A stretch of 64,000 nt of DNA, taken from positions 62,001 to 126,000 of the forward strand of contig JAUSFE010000138.1 of NCBI GenBank assembly GCA_030649945.1, in the 5' to 3' direction. Every line of letters begins with the position of its first letter. Within the stretch, counting starts at the first letter, position 1. The notes under the pieces are model-generated. The model had not been told where the DNA came from and did not search any database. It worked only from the letters and a program-made list of their open reading frames with translations. A program made the translations under genes and the position numbers. The stretch comes from Dehalococcoidia bacterium (lineage in GTDB: Bacteria > Chloroflexota > Dehalococcoidia > SM23-28-2 > RBG-16-64-32). Shown here in pieces: positions 55,759-63,985 of the stretch.

Positions 55759-56040
55759 AAGACGATGGGCGACGGCTTCATGGCGTCGTTCGGGTCGGTG
55801 ACGCGGGCCGTGGAGTGCGCGATTGCGTGGCGAAGGGGTTCGAGGAGCCGGTGCGGGTGTACGAGGTGGAGTGGCGGGAGCCGTGACGCCCTTTCGGCCC
55901 GTTGCGGACGCTTGCCCCGCCCCAGATCCTTCGCGAAGCTGCGTTGGGCTGTCGAGCAGGCGCTTTCCTGCTCAGGATGACAACCGCTACGGGGTTCGAG
56001 GAGCCGGTGCGAGTGTTTGAGGTTAGGTGGCCGCGAGTGA
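55759..56040 (+). pseudogene. class III cyclase relics with internal deletion
   Basis: K-T-M-G-D-G-F-M-A-S-F-G-S-V-T-R-A-V-E-C-A-I-A (55759-55827) runs straight into the 3'-end segment (gtggcgaaggggttcgagg, V-A-K-G-F-E-E-P-V-R-V-Y-E-V in another frame), showing a deletion of about 80 codons. After a diverged copy of the 170-bp spacer a further 3'-end copy lies near 55994-56040. The remaining ~145 bp to 56186 hold a palindrome (gcctgcctgccggcaggcag) and dispersed repeat fragments. Confidence 0.75.
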
Positions 56041-56186
56041 TGGAGCCCTTCGGCCCGTGGCGGACGTTTGCCCGCCCCAGATCCCCCTTCGGCTGAGCCT
56101 GCCTGCCGGCAGGCAGGCTCAGGGCAGGCTTCGCGAAGCTGCGTCGGGCAGTCGCGCGGGCGGCATCTCGCCCAGGATGACAGGGG

Positions 56187-56633
56187 TCAGGCGAAGCGCC
56201 AGCGGGTGGCCGTTTGCGCGAAGGAGGCGGCGCTCTCCGTGAAGGCGAAGGCTAGCAGCGGGCGGACGGCGAAGAAGTCGTATCCTTCCGTGTCCCAGTC
56301 GTACTTGCGCTTGTAGGCATCGCGCACGGTCGCCTGAACCGATGCGTCAGCCGCACCGGCGAACTTGCCTTCCACGATCACCGCTTCGTCCGCGTGCTCC
56401 GTGGTGACGGTGCAGCTTGTGTTCGCCGCCAGGTTGCGGGCCTTACGCGATGTGGCGCCCATGCTGAAGTAGAAGACGTCCCCGAGCCAGACGCCCCAGA
56501 CTGCGGTGACATGCGGCTGGCCGTCCGGTCGCGTGGTCGCTACCCAGTAGTTGTGCGAGGCATCCAGGCGTTCGCGGGCCCAGGACCACGGCAGCAAGCC
56601 GTCCTTGTCCCGCGATATGCGGTAGTCCGGCAT
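56187..56633 (-). CDS. PPOX-fold (pyridoxamine 5'-phosphate oxidase-like) flavin/F420 protein
   Basis: 148 residues from ATG 56633 (M-P-D-Y-R-I). Split beta-barrel features: Y-W-V-A-T-T-R-P-D-G-Q-P-H-V-T-A-V-W-G-V-W, then S-R-K-A-R-N-L. The T-x-R-x-D-G-x-P motif is typical of PPOX proteins that bind FMN or F420. A longer frame upstream is not supported by any start signal. Lies 26 bp downstream of a methyltransferase gene on the same strand and is probably co-transcribed. Reaction unknown. Confidence 0.78.
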   Translation of the reverse strand: MPDYRISRDKDGLLPWSWARERLDASHNYWVATTRPDGQPHVTAVWGVWLGDVFYFSMGATSRKARNLAANTSCTVTTEHADEAVIVEGKFAGAADASVQATVRDAYKRKYDWDTEGYDFFAVRPLLAFAFTESAASFAQTATRWRFA

Positions 56634-56659
56634 GTGGGGGCGGTCAGCTCGTGGTTCGG

Positions 56660-57424
56660 TCACCGCGCCTTGCGGGCCTTCCAGATCTCTTCCGAGGGCC
56701 AATGGCGGGCCCATTCGGGAGACGGCAGGCTGGGGTAGCGGTGCTGGTTGGCGCCGGCGGGTGCCTGTACTTCCACCAGCGCTTCCACCTGCAGGCCATT
56801 GGCGCGGAACAGCCTGATCCACTCGCCGTGCGGTAGGTGGAATTCGACCGAATCGTCATCCGGCCATTCGAAGCGGTGCATGCCGAAGTAGGGCCGCAGC
56901 AGCTTCTCACCGGTCGGCTCCGGCGCCTCGGACGAGCACAACATTACGAGCGCGGAGTTGGCGAGAAAGGCGAGCTGACCCCCCGGCCGGAGCACGCGCG
57001 CCGCCTCGGGAATCCAAAGGTAGGGGTCGCACCAGATACTGGCGCCGTACTCCGAAAAAACGATGTCGAAGCTCTCGTCGTCGAACGGCATCGCCTCCGC
57101 GGAACCCAGGTGGAGCGGGAACTTTAGTCCGTGCTCCTGTTGAAGCATGCGCGCCGTTTGCAGCTGCTTCGGCGAATTGTCCAAGCCCACGACCTTGCCG
57201 CCTCGGCGGCCCAGCCACGCAGACCAGTACGCTGTCCCACACCCGGCCTCAAGGACGTCCTTGCCGGCTACGTCGTCCAGGACGCGCAGCTCTGATTCGG
57301 GGACGTTCCAGATACCCCAGGTAGGATCGTCCTGGGCCCACGCGCGCTGCCCTGGTTCGAGGTATTCCGCGGCCCAGAGGTTCCACTGGGCGCGGTTGCG
57401 GCGCGCGTGTTCAGTTAGCTCCAT
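56660..57424 (-). CDS. class I SAM-dependent methyltransferase
   Basis: 254 residues. Rossmann methyltransferase motifs: motif I V-L-E-A-G-C-G-T-A-Y-W, acidic G-L-D-N-S motif II region, A-E-A-M-P-F-D-D-E-S-F-D-I-V motif, and E-A-A-R-V-L-R-P-G-G-Q-L motif. Close in outline to Methyltransf_11 enzymes acting on small molecules or quinone-like substrates. No biosynthetic neighbours; forms a pair with the PPOX-like gene. Lies between the mosaic region and the MoxR gene on the same strand as both MoxR and VWA. Confidence 0.85.
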   Translation of the reverse strand: MELTEHARRNRAQWNLWAAEYLEPGQRAWAQDDPTWGIWNVPESELRVLDDVAGKDVLEAGCGTAYWSAWLGRRGGKVVGLDNSPKQLQTARMLQQEHGLKFPLHLGSAEAMPFDDESFDIVFSEYGASIWCDPYLWIPEAARVLRPGGQLAFLANSALVMLCSSEAPEPTGEKLLRPYFGMHRFEWPDDDSVEFHLPHGEWIRLFRANGLQVEALVEVQAPAGANQHRYPSLPSPEWARHWPSEEIWKARKAR

Positions 57425-57446
57425 GCGTCACCAGCGCCGGTGCGTC

Positions 57447-58853
57447 CTAGCCGCGGTACTGGTAGCGGCCGGCGACCTTGTCCTTGTTGAGGCGCTTGTT
57501 GAGGTGCAGGCCCTCCAGGATGAACTCGACGGCGGAGGCGGTTAGAGGCGCGCTGCCGTCCTTGGCGCCCAGCTTCTCGATGGCGGCTTCCAGGCCCTCC
57601 GTGTCCGTTGCGAGCTTGACGTAATCGGCTGAGGGGGTCATGTCCGAGACCTCTGCGGCGTAGCCGGCCTTGAAGCGGGCGACGATGGGCTCCAGCTCGC
57701 CCAGCGAGAAGTAGTGGTTGAAGACGGCCAGCGCGGCGCCCTGGATGAGGCGCTCCACTATCTGCTCCTCGCGGCCGTCGTCCACGGTCTCGAACTCGAT
57801 CTTGCCGGTGAGCGCGGGCAGGACGTAGGGCAGGTCGCTGACGCGGGGGACGACTTCCTTCTCTTCCAGGCGGATGGCGCGGCGCATGGCGTTGGCCAGC
57901 ATGGACTCGTAGTCGGCGATGGAGGCGCGGACGGAGACGCCGGAGCGCTGGTTGATGTCCGGGCTGCGGCGGGCCAGGCGGGTGATCTCGGCCACTATCT
58001 CCTTCATGTACTGTGGCACGTTCACCGGGCGGTCGTCGTCGTCCTCGAAGTGGGAGCGTTCCTGCTCCATGATAGCGATCTCGGACTCGGCGTTCCTGGG
58101 GTAGTGGGTGCGGATCTGGGCGCCGTAGCGGTCCTTGAGGGGGGTGATGATGCGGCCGCGGTTGGTGTAGTCCTCGGGGTTGGCGGAGGCGACGACGAAG
58201 ACGTCCAGCGGCAGGCGGATGCGGTAGCCGCGGATCTGGACGTCGCGCTCTTCCATGATGTTCAGGAGGCCCACCTGGATGCGTTCCGCCAGGTCCGGCA
58301 GTTCATTGATGCAGAAGATGCCGCGGTTGTGGCGGGGGATGAGGCCGTAGTGGATGGTGAGCTCGTCCGAGAGGTAGCGTCCCTCCGCGACCTTGATGGG
58401 GTCTACCTCGCCGATGAGGTCGGCGATGGTGATGTCGGGGGTGGCCAGCTTCTCGCCGTAGCGGCGCTCGCGGTCGGTCCAGCCGATTTCCACCTCGTCG
58501 CCCTCGCCGGCCAGGGCGTCGCGGCAGCGCTTGCAGATGGGGTCGAACGGGCTGTCGTTGATCTCGCAGCCGGCGATGACAGGAATCTCGTCGTCCAGCA
58601 GGTTGACCAGCGAGCGGATGAGGCGGGACTTGGCCTGGCCGCGCTCGCCCAGGACGATGATGTCCTGGCCGGAGAGGATGGCGTTCTCCAGGTGAGGCAC
58701 CACCGTCTCCTCGAAGCCGATGATCCCCGGGAAGTGCTGTACCCCCTTGCGGATGCGCTCGATGAGGTTTTTGCGCATCTCCTGCTTTACGGACAACGGC
58801 TTGTAGCCGGAGCTGCGCAGCTCCCGGATTGTCCTGGCCTTTTGTGTTACCAC
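57447..58853 (-). CDS. MoxR/Mg-chelatase-like AAA+ ATPase
   Basis: 468 residues, GTG start with GGAGGCGAAGAG upstream. P-loop Gly69-Glu-Arg-Gly-Gln-Ala-Lys-Ser76; Walker B region G-I-F-C-I-N-E-L-P-D-L, with Asn where most AAA+ have Asp; sensor V-V-A-S-A-N-P-E-D-Y-T-N-R-G-R; L-L-N-I-M-E-E-R-D-V-Q-I-R-G-Y loop as in ChlI/MoxR. A four-Cys-like C-E-I-N...C-K-R-C segment (residues ~112-126) suggests a small metal insertion. Such ATPases remodel substrates with VWA adaptors. The expected partner is the VWA gene at 46.6-48.7 kb. Confidence 0.9.
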   Translation of the reverse strand: MVTQKARTIRELRSSGYKPLSVKQEMRKNLIERIRKGVQHFPGIIGFEETVVPHLENAILSGQDIIVLGERGQAKSRLIRSLVNLLDDEIPVIAGCEINDSPFDPICKRCRDALAGEGDEVEIGWTDRERRYGEKLATPDITIADLIGEVDPIKVAEGRYLSDELTIHYGLIPRHNRGIFCINELPDLAERIQVGLLNIMEERDVQIRGYRIRLPLDVFVVASANPEDYTNRGRIITPLKDRYGAQIRTHYPRNAESEIAIMEQERSHFEDDDDRPVNVPQYMKEIVAEITRLARRSPDINQRSGVSVRASIADYESMLANAMRRAIRLEEKEVVPRVSDLPYVLPALTGKIEFETVDDGREEQIVERLIQGAALAVFNHYFSLGELEPIVARFKAGYAAEVSDMTPSADYVKLATDTEGLEAAIEKLGAKDGSAPLTASAVEFILEGLHLNKRLNKDKVAGRYQYRG

Positions 58854-58898
58854 TATCCTCTTCGCCTCCGCTTTCGTCCGGGCTCTGGGTGACGGCCG

Positions 58899-60281
58899 CT
58901 ATGAGCGCGCCGAGAGGAAGCGCGCAACTTCGTCCCTGGCGAAGCGCGGGACACCCTTCCTCGCGGTCTTGCCGTCTATTATAACCCCGTCCCCAGCGGC
59001 GACGAAGGCGCCGATACGGCGCGCGGGCACGCCGGCTGCGTTGATGGCCGCCAGCGCCTTCTTGCAGTCGCGCTGGGCGACGGCGAGCAGGAGGGCGCCG
59101 GAGGCGAGGAGGCCCAGCGGCTCCAGTCCGGCCGCCGCACAGACGGCGCGGGTCTCCGACAGCACATCGATCGCGTCCTCCTGGACGGCGAGGCCGGCGC
59201 CGGACGCCTCGGCCAGCTCGTAAAGGGCGGTGGCCAGGCCGCCTTCCGTCGGGTCGTGCATGGCGTGGACGCGCACGGCCCCGCAGGCGGCCATCGCCTC
59301 CGCGACGACGCTGATGCCGGGGTGGTGAAGGTAGGCCCGGGCCTTGCTGATGGTGCGCCGGGGGACGCCGAGGCGGCGGAGGTCATCTGCAGCCTCGCGG
59401 GCGAGCAGCGCTGTGCCCTCAATGGCGATGCCCTTGGTCATGATGAGCGCGTCGCCGGGGCGGGCGCCGCCGGGCTGCACGAGGCGGTCGCGCTCGACCT
59501 CGCCGAGCATTGCGCCGGCGACGATGGGACGGTGCAGGCCGTGGGTGATCTCCGTGTGGCCGCCGACGAGCTCGACGGCGAGCGAGCGGCAGGCGTCCGT
59601 GATCTGCGCGAAGATCGCTGCGGCGAGGGCGGGGTCAGCGCCCTCCGGGAGCAGGACAGTGGCCAGGAACCAGGCCGGGGTTGCGCCCAGGCAGGCGATG
59701 TCGTTGGCGTTGACGTGGACGGCGTACCAGCCGATGCGGTCCGTGGCGAAGGTGATGGGGTCTGTCTTGGCCACGAGGAGCCGCGGGCCGCCGGTATCGA
59801 TAACGGCGGCGTCGCGGCCGATGCCGGGGCCGACGAGCACGCGGGGGTCGCGTGGCTGCACTTGCGCGAGGAGTGCGGCGAGGAGGTCGTGGGGGAGCTT
59901 GCCGGGGGGGAGCCCGCGCGGCCCTCGATCCGTTCGCGCGGAACCCCCACCCTGTTCCGTTCGCCCTGAGCTTGCCGAGGTCTGAGCGCGTCCCGGCGCG
60001 GCACGTCGCAGCCGGGCCAGCCTTTGCAGGCGCCCCCAGTTGGCCTTGATCAGCGCTTCCTTCTTGGCCCGCGACCACCCTTTGACCTGGCGCTCGCGTT
60101 CCAGAGCCTCGAGACGGGAAGGGAACGCGTCCGCGAACACCAGCTTCACCGGGCGGCGAGTGTGGGTATAGCCGGGCACGAGGCCTAGGCTGTGCTCTGC
60201 GATGCGTTTCTCCAGGTTGTCGGTGTGGCCGGCGTAGTAAGAGCCGTCGGCGCAGCGGAGGATGTATACGTAAAAGGCCAT
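58899..60281 (-). CDS. GIY-YIG nuclease domain fused to AIR-synthase/HypE-like domain
   Basis: 460 residues. Residues 1-90 are a stand-alone-type GIY-YIG domain (Y-V-Y-I-L-R...Y-Y-A-G-H-T-D-N-L-E-K-R-I-A-E-H, later E-R-Q-V-K-G-W-S-R-A-K-K-E-A-L-I). Residues ~130-460 are a PurM-like protein near HypE/AIR synthase (G-P-G-I-G-R-D-A-A-V-I, D-P-I-T-F, V-G-G-H-T-E-I-T, M-T-K-G-I-A-I-E-G-T, H-D-P-T-E-G-G-L-A-T-A). The joining ~40 residues are encoded by dispersed repeat DNA (59963-59978 and flanks). No start codon exists at the expected beginning of the second domain (L-P-P-G-K-L-P-H-D), so it appears to be translated only as a fusion. Biochemical link between the two is not obvious. Confidence 0.8.
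   Translation of the reverse strand: MAFYVYILRCADGSYYAGHTDNLEKRIAEHSLGLVPGYTHTRRPVKLVFADAFPSRLEALERERQVKGWSRAKKEALIKANWGRLQRLARLRRAAPGRAQTSASSGRTEQGGGSARTDRGPRGLPPGKLPHDLLAALLAQVQPRDPRVLVGPGIGRDAAVIDTGGPRLLVAKTDPITFATDRIGWYAVHVNANDIACLGATPAWFLATVLLPEGADPALAAAIFAQITDACRSLAVELVGGHTEITHGLHRPIVAGAMLGEVERDRLVQPGGARPGDALIMTKGIAIEGTALLAREAADDLRRLGVPRRTISKARAYLHHPGISVVAEAMAACGAVRVHAMHDPTEGGLATALYELAEASGAGLAVQEDAIDVLSETRAVCAAAGLEPLGLLASGALLLAVAQRDCKKALAAINAAGVPARRIGAFVAAGDGVIIDGKTARKGVPRFARDEVARFLSARS
59963..59978. repeat. dispersed repeat inside the GIY-YIG/AIRS linker
   Basis: cgccctgagcttgccgagg, a copy of the family at 6152 and 35926, here inside a coding frame. Confidence 0.65.
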
Positions 60282-60460
60282 TGTGTGTGCACGCTCGCGC
60301 TCGCCCTTCGACTCGCCCTCCGCTCCGCTTCGGGCGGCTCAGGGTTCGCTGACGTCATTATGACCCCTTCGACGGGCTCAGGACGAACGGGCGTGATGGC
60401 CCGATTGGCCGCTCCCGGCGCCGCCGCCTATACTGGACTCAGCGGCGATCGCACCAGGGG

Positions 60461-61198
60461 TTGGAGGGTAGGCCACCGCTGTTCGGGATAGAAGACGCAC
60501 TCCTAGAGTTCACGAGGAACGTATACGACGCCATCGAGTGGCCGGGTGTGGTCTTCTTGATGGCCATCGAGAGCGCGTGCATCCCTTTCCCCAGCGAGAT
60601 CATCATGCCCCTGGCGGGCTGGATCCTGGTGAAGGACCGCGGCCACGGTCTGGAATACCTGCTGCTCGCCGCCTTCTACGGCGCTCTTGGCAACACCCTG
60701 GGGTCGGTCCTGGCGTACTACGCGGGCGCCTGGGGCGGGCGACCGCTGCTGGAGAAGTACGGAAAGTACGTGCTGATAACGCCCCGCGAGATCAACTGGG
60801 CGGACCGCTGGTTCCAGCGCTACGGGGAGATCACGGTGTTCGCCACGCGGCTGATGCCGGTGGTGCGGACGTTCATCAGCCTGCCAGCGGGCATCGCGCG
60901 GATGCGGTTCTGGCGGTTTGTGCTCCTCACCTTCGCGGGGTCGTACCCGTGGTCGCTGGCGCTGGCGTTTGGAGGCTATCAACTGGGAGAGCACTACGAC
61001 CGCCTGGCGGACTACTTCCGGCCGGTGAGCATCCCCATAGCCGCCGCGGTGCTACTCGCGGGCGCTTACCTGCTCTACCGCCGCGTGCGGGAGGTGGCGC
61101 GCGCGGGATCCCTGGAGCGGCTGCTGGAGGAACAGCGGGAGGCTGAGCGTTTGGCGGTGGAGGGCGCGACTGTGCGGCCCGCCCCGGACGGGGAGTGA
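60461..61198 (+). CDS. DedA family membrane protein
   Basis: About 240 residues; the start is uncertain (TTG 60461 opens the frame; a GGAGGG at 60463-60468 would better serve CTG at 60479). DedA/SNARE-associated features: E-S-A-C-I-P-F-P-S-E-I-I-M-P-L-A-G, the G-x-x-x-G-x-x-x-x-Y-Y-x-G segment, and F-A-T-R-L-M-P-V-V-R-T-F-I-S-L-P-A-G. DedA proteins are undecaprenyl-phosphate or phospholipid transporters. TATACT lies at 60429-60434. The C-terminal ~35 residues are Glu/Arg-rich and cytoplasmic. Confidence 0.87.
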   Translation: MEGRPPLFGIEDALLEFTRNVYDAIEWPGVVFLMAIESACIPFPSEIIMPLAGWILVKDRGHGLEYLLLAAFYGALGNTLGSVLAYYAGAWGGRPLLEKYGKYVLITPREINWADRWFQRYGEITVFATRLMPVVRTFISLPAGIARMRFWRFVLLTFAGSYPWSLALAFGGYQLGEHYDRLADYFRPVSIPIAAAVLLAGAYLLYRRVREVARAGSLERLLEEQREAERLAVEGATVRPAPDGE

Positions 61199-61204
61199 CC
61201 TGAG

Positions 61205-62611
61205 TTGCGGCGGACCGGCGTTGCCCTGCGCTGGGCGGGTGTCCTCTGCGCGGCATTGGTCGCCGGCCTCGCTCTGTCCTGCGGGGGAGGCAGCCCCGGG
61301 GCAACGCCCACGCCTTCCGCCACGTCCTCGCCCTCGCCGGCGCCGGACACGGCCACGCCGGCGCCGCCGCAGACGGCGTATCGCTTCGTCTGGCGGCAGT
61401 TTGGGGCGACGGAGGATACGATCTTGCGGGTGGCGCCGGACAACCCGGGGCAGCCGGAGACGCTGGCCGTAGTCCCGCACCGCGAGGGCTACGGGATCAA
61501 GCCCTCGCTCTCGCCGGACCAGGAGCTGCTGGCGTACGTCACTTACCCGGAGTCCGCCTACGACGCCAGCTTCCAGTCCGACCTTTACGTGCTGGACCTG
61601 AAGACGAAGGAGGCGAAGTTCATCACGGGCCAGGTGGACCTGCACTTCAAGCCGCTGTGGTCGCCGGACAGCCGCCTGCTCTACGTGCGCCGGAACATAG
61701 GGCAGCAGGTGATGGTCCTGCAGGTGAAGGCGCCGCGCACGCCGAAGGAGGGGGAGCCGACGCCGACGCCGACGCCCTCGCCGCCGCCTGATCAGACCCC
61801 GGCGCCGACCGAGGACCCGGTGCGCGTCGCGATGGAGGAGAGCGTCTCGCGCGTGCTCAGCTTCACGCCGGTGGGGTTCGCGGATGATGGGCGCAGCATG
61901 TTCTTCGTGCAGGTGCAGGGGGGGACCGGCGGCGGGACGCTGCTGGGTGAGTACGCGCCGGCGACGTGGGAGGCTGTGACGAAGGCGGACGCGGAGGCGG
62001 CCGCGGCGCAGCGGGCGTACGAGGAGGCGGTGCAGGCGGCTATCGCGGCGGGCGCGCCACCGCCGGAGCCGCTGCCGACGCCGGCGCCGCGGACGAAGCT
62101 GGTGGCGGACCTGACGGATCAGATCGCCTCCGACTTCGCCCTCAGTCCGGACGCGCACAAGTTCGCGTTCCTGGCGCCGCAGCTGGTGGAGGGCAGCGAG
62201 CCTGGCTCAGTCGAAATCCGCGCCCGAGTGTGGTGGACGGATCTGGGCACAACGGCGACTTCGCCCTTGCCCATCGACAACCTGCCGCCTGGCGATTTCC
62301 TCCGCCCGGCGTGGTATCCCGACAGCTCGCGCCTTACTGTGGGCCTGTTGCCCGCCGATGGCCGACCTGGGAAGTTATTGACGGTGCCAGTTGCCGGCGG
62401 AATGCCGGAATTACTGCCGACCGAGGCATCGGGCTACGACGTGCCCGTAAGTTGGGCGCCCGATGGCAGCTACATCGCTGTGATACGTGACTCAGGGACA
62501 TCCATCGGTACCCCTTCGAGGCGGAGACTCGTATTCGTGTCACCTGCGGGGCACAGGCTAGATTCTGGGGAAGGGCATGACTTGGAGCCACTAGGGTGGG
62601 TCCAGCCTTGA
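61205..62611 (+). CDS. lipoprotein with beta-propeller (TolB/PD40-like) repeats
   Basis: 468 residues, TTG start. The lipobox L-A-L-S-C26 predicts a lipid-anchored Cys, followed by a Pro/Thr/Ser linker (28-58). Propeller-type blades are marked by S-L-S-P-D-Q-E-L-L-A-Y, W-S-P-D-S-R-L-L-Y, L-S-P-D-A-H-K-F-A-F, W-Y-P-D-S-S-R-L-T and W-A-P-D-G-S-Y-I-A. A second Pro-rich linker interrupts the propeller near 180-200. Codon use and GC fall from about base 62200 onward, and the tail (A-G-H-R-L...L-E-P-L-G-W) is duplicated at 63356-63451, indicating recombination within the gene. Confidence 0.8.
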   Translation: MRRTGVALRWAGVLCAALVAGLALSCGGGSPGATPTPSATSSPSPAPDTATPAPPQTAYRFVWRQFGATEDTILRVAPDNPGQPETLAVVPHREGYGIKPSLSPDQELLAYVTYPESAYDASFQSDLYVLDLKTKEAKFITGQVDLHFKPLWSPDSRLLYVRRNIGQQVMVLQVKAPRTPKEGEPTPTPTPSPPPDQTPAPTEDPVRVAMEESVSRVLSFTPVGFADDGRSMFFVQVQGGTGGGTLLGEYAPATWEAVTKADAEAAAAQRAYEEAVQAAIAAGAPPPEPLPTPAPRTKLVADLTDQIASDFALSPDAHKFAFLAPQLVEGSEPGSVEIRARVWWTDLGTTATSPLPIDNLPPGDFLRPAWYPDSSRLTVGLLPADGRPGKLLTVPVAGGMPELLPTEASGYDVPVSWAPDGSYIAVIRDSGTSIGTPSRRRLVFVSPAGHRLDSGEGHDLEPLGWVQP

Positions 62612-62774
62612 CGATAGGGCCAGAGCGTGTCGCTATTCTTCTCGCACATAGCCGCGCCTCATCCCTGCCAAACGGCCCATCGCACACAGGCCAAGTGGCA
62701 CATGACCCAACGCCGGAGCCGAGCGATAAGAGTTCTGAAAGTAACCACTACGGACAAGGATAGGGAGGGCAATC

Positions 62775-63263
62775 TTGAGAAGCTCGGTCATAACGCTTGT
62801 CATCCTGCTCATGTCGATGGGGATCTTCACCTTAGCACCCAGCCCCGCCGATGCGTCTTACACGTTCAACTACGCCCGTTACTTGCGAACCGGTGACGTT
62901 GACTGCGATTCCAACGTCACGATCGGAGACGCGCAGAAGGTCGCCCGCGCCCTGCAAGGCCTGTCCTATACGCAGATTGAGCCGTGCCCTGCAATTTCTG
63001 TGTACGGCGCCATCAACGTCGCGATAGCCCGGTGTTTTGCCACCACTTGCATAGAGCCACTGAACTGGGACCGCTTCGGAAACAATGATTGTGATAGCGA
63101 TGTAGACCAGGCGGACGCCAACCGTATCGCCCAGTGGATAAATGGGCAGAACCCCGCGCCCTGCGGTTTCCCCGGGGCCTACATTCGGGTCGGTTACCTG
63201 CCGAACTATTTCGGCACAGAGTTGCAGACTGCGTTCAATGACACGAACGCGCCACAGATGTAA
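62775..63263 (+). CDS. small exported dockerin-like protein
   Basis: 162 residues, TTG start behind AGGGAGGG. Signal peptide about 1-27. Two dockerin-type calcium loops: G-D-V-D-C-D-S-N-V-T-I-G-D-A-Q-K-V-A-R-A (about 40-60) and N-D-C-D-S-D-V-D-Q-A-D-A-N-R-I-A-Q-W (about 100-118), each followed by a helix, as in type I dockerins, with an intervening Cys-containing insert. The C-terminal ~35 residues are aromatic. Lower GC than its neighbours. A strong hairpin follows 30 bp after the stop. Confidence 0.78.
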   Translation: MRSSVITLVILLMSMGIFTLAPSPADASYTFNYARYLRTGDVDCDSNVTIGDAQKVARALQGLSYTQIEPCPAISVYGAINVAIARCFATTCIEPLNWDRFGNNDCDSDVDQADANRIAQWINGQNPAPCGFPGAYIRVGYLPNYFGTELQTAFNDTNAPQM

Positions 63264-63292
63264 CTCACCAGCCCGCTGGACGCAGATGCGAC

Positions 63293-63323
63293 GAGGGCCT
63301 GGAGATCGCGTCTCCAGGCCCTC
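63293..63323 (+). terminator. hairpin downstream of the dockerin gene
   Basis: 13-bp perfect arms gagggcctggaga and tctccaggccctc around a tcgcg loop, followed by tggttat. Likely terminator. Confidence 0.7.
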
Positions 63324-63355
63324 TGGTTATCACGTGGCGCTGCAGTTTCATTTCA

Positions 63356-63451
63356 TGGGCAGGGCAGCGCGTCACCATCGGCGATGGGTCGGACATCGAA
63401 GTGCTGGGCTGGTCCCCGCCGCCGCCTTCTCCGGCGCCCGGCCCGGAGTAG
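63356..63451 (+). pseudogene. detached 3' end of the propeller lipoprotein gene
   Basis: The frame ending at TAG 63449-63451 reads W-A-G-Q-R-V-T-I-G-D-G-S-D-I-E-V-L-G-W then Pro-rich P-P-P-P-S-P-A-P-G-P-E. It aligns with the lipoprotein tail A-G-H-R-L-D-S-G-E-G-H-D-L-E-P-L-G-W. GC is again high, like the first two-thirds of that gene. Interpreted as the original tail left behind after insertion of ~1.1 kb. Confidence 0.65.
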
Positions 63452-63487
63452 GGCGATGTTATACTGGACGGGAGCCCGCAGACAGGA

Positions 63488-63985
63488 ATGAAGACGCTGA
63501 AACGACTCGTGAACTCGGTGCGGCGCAACCACGCCCTGGAGCACGCGACGATCGCTATCCTGCTCAGCCGGCACGGCCCGACGCGGGTGATCGGGCGGGC
63601 GGCGACGGACGGCTTCTATATCTACGGGAAGATCCCGACGGAGCGGCTGCGGGAGTTCGCGCAGGAGGCGCTGGCGCGGCTGCAGAAGGGGGAATCTCAC
63701 CTGGCGGTGTCGCCGCTTTGCGGCACGAACATCGCCGTGGCGGGAGTGCTGGCCGGCTGCGCGTCCTACCTGGCGGTGGGCTCGCGCCGGAAGCCGCTGG
63801 CGGGCATCTCTAGGGCCATCATGGGCGGCATCGTGGCGGTGATCGCCGCGCAGCCGCTGGGCAGGCTGGTGCAGAAGCACTACACCACCTCGCCGGACCT
63901 GGACGGGGTGCGCATCGTCTCGGTGGAGCCGCTGGGCCGCGGCCTGGGGAACATCCACAAGGTGAGCACGGCGCCGGCTGTGTGA
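63488..63985 (+). CDS. DUF6391 family protein
   Basis: 165 residues. The N-terminus has the conserved R-R-N-H-A-L-E-H-A-T-I motif of DUF6391, followed by G-F-Y-I-Y-G-K-I-P-T-E-x-L and C-G-T-N-I-A-V-A-G-V-L-A-G; two hydrophobic helices (about 85-105 and 115-130) suggest membrane association. TATACT lies at 63460-63465, 22 nt upstream of the ATG. Function unknown; the His-Glu-His cluster could bind metal. Confidence 0.8.
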   Translation: MKTLKRLVNSVRRNHALEHATIAILLSRHGPTRVIGRAATDGFYIYGKIPTERLREFAQEALARLQKGESHLAVSPLCGTNIAVAGVLAGCASYLAVGSRRKPLAGISRAIMGGIVAVIAAQPLGRLVQKHYTTSPDLDGVRIVSVEPLGRGLGNIHKVSTAPAV

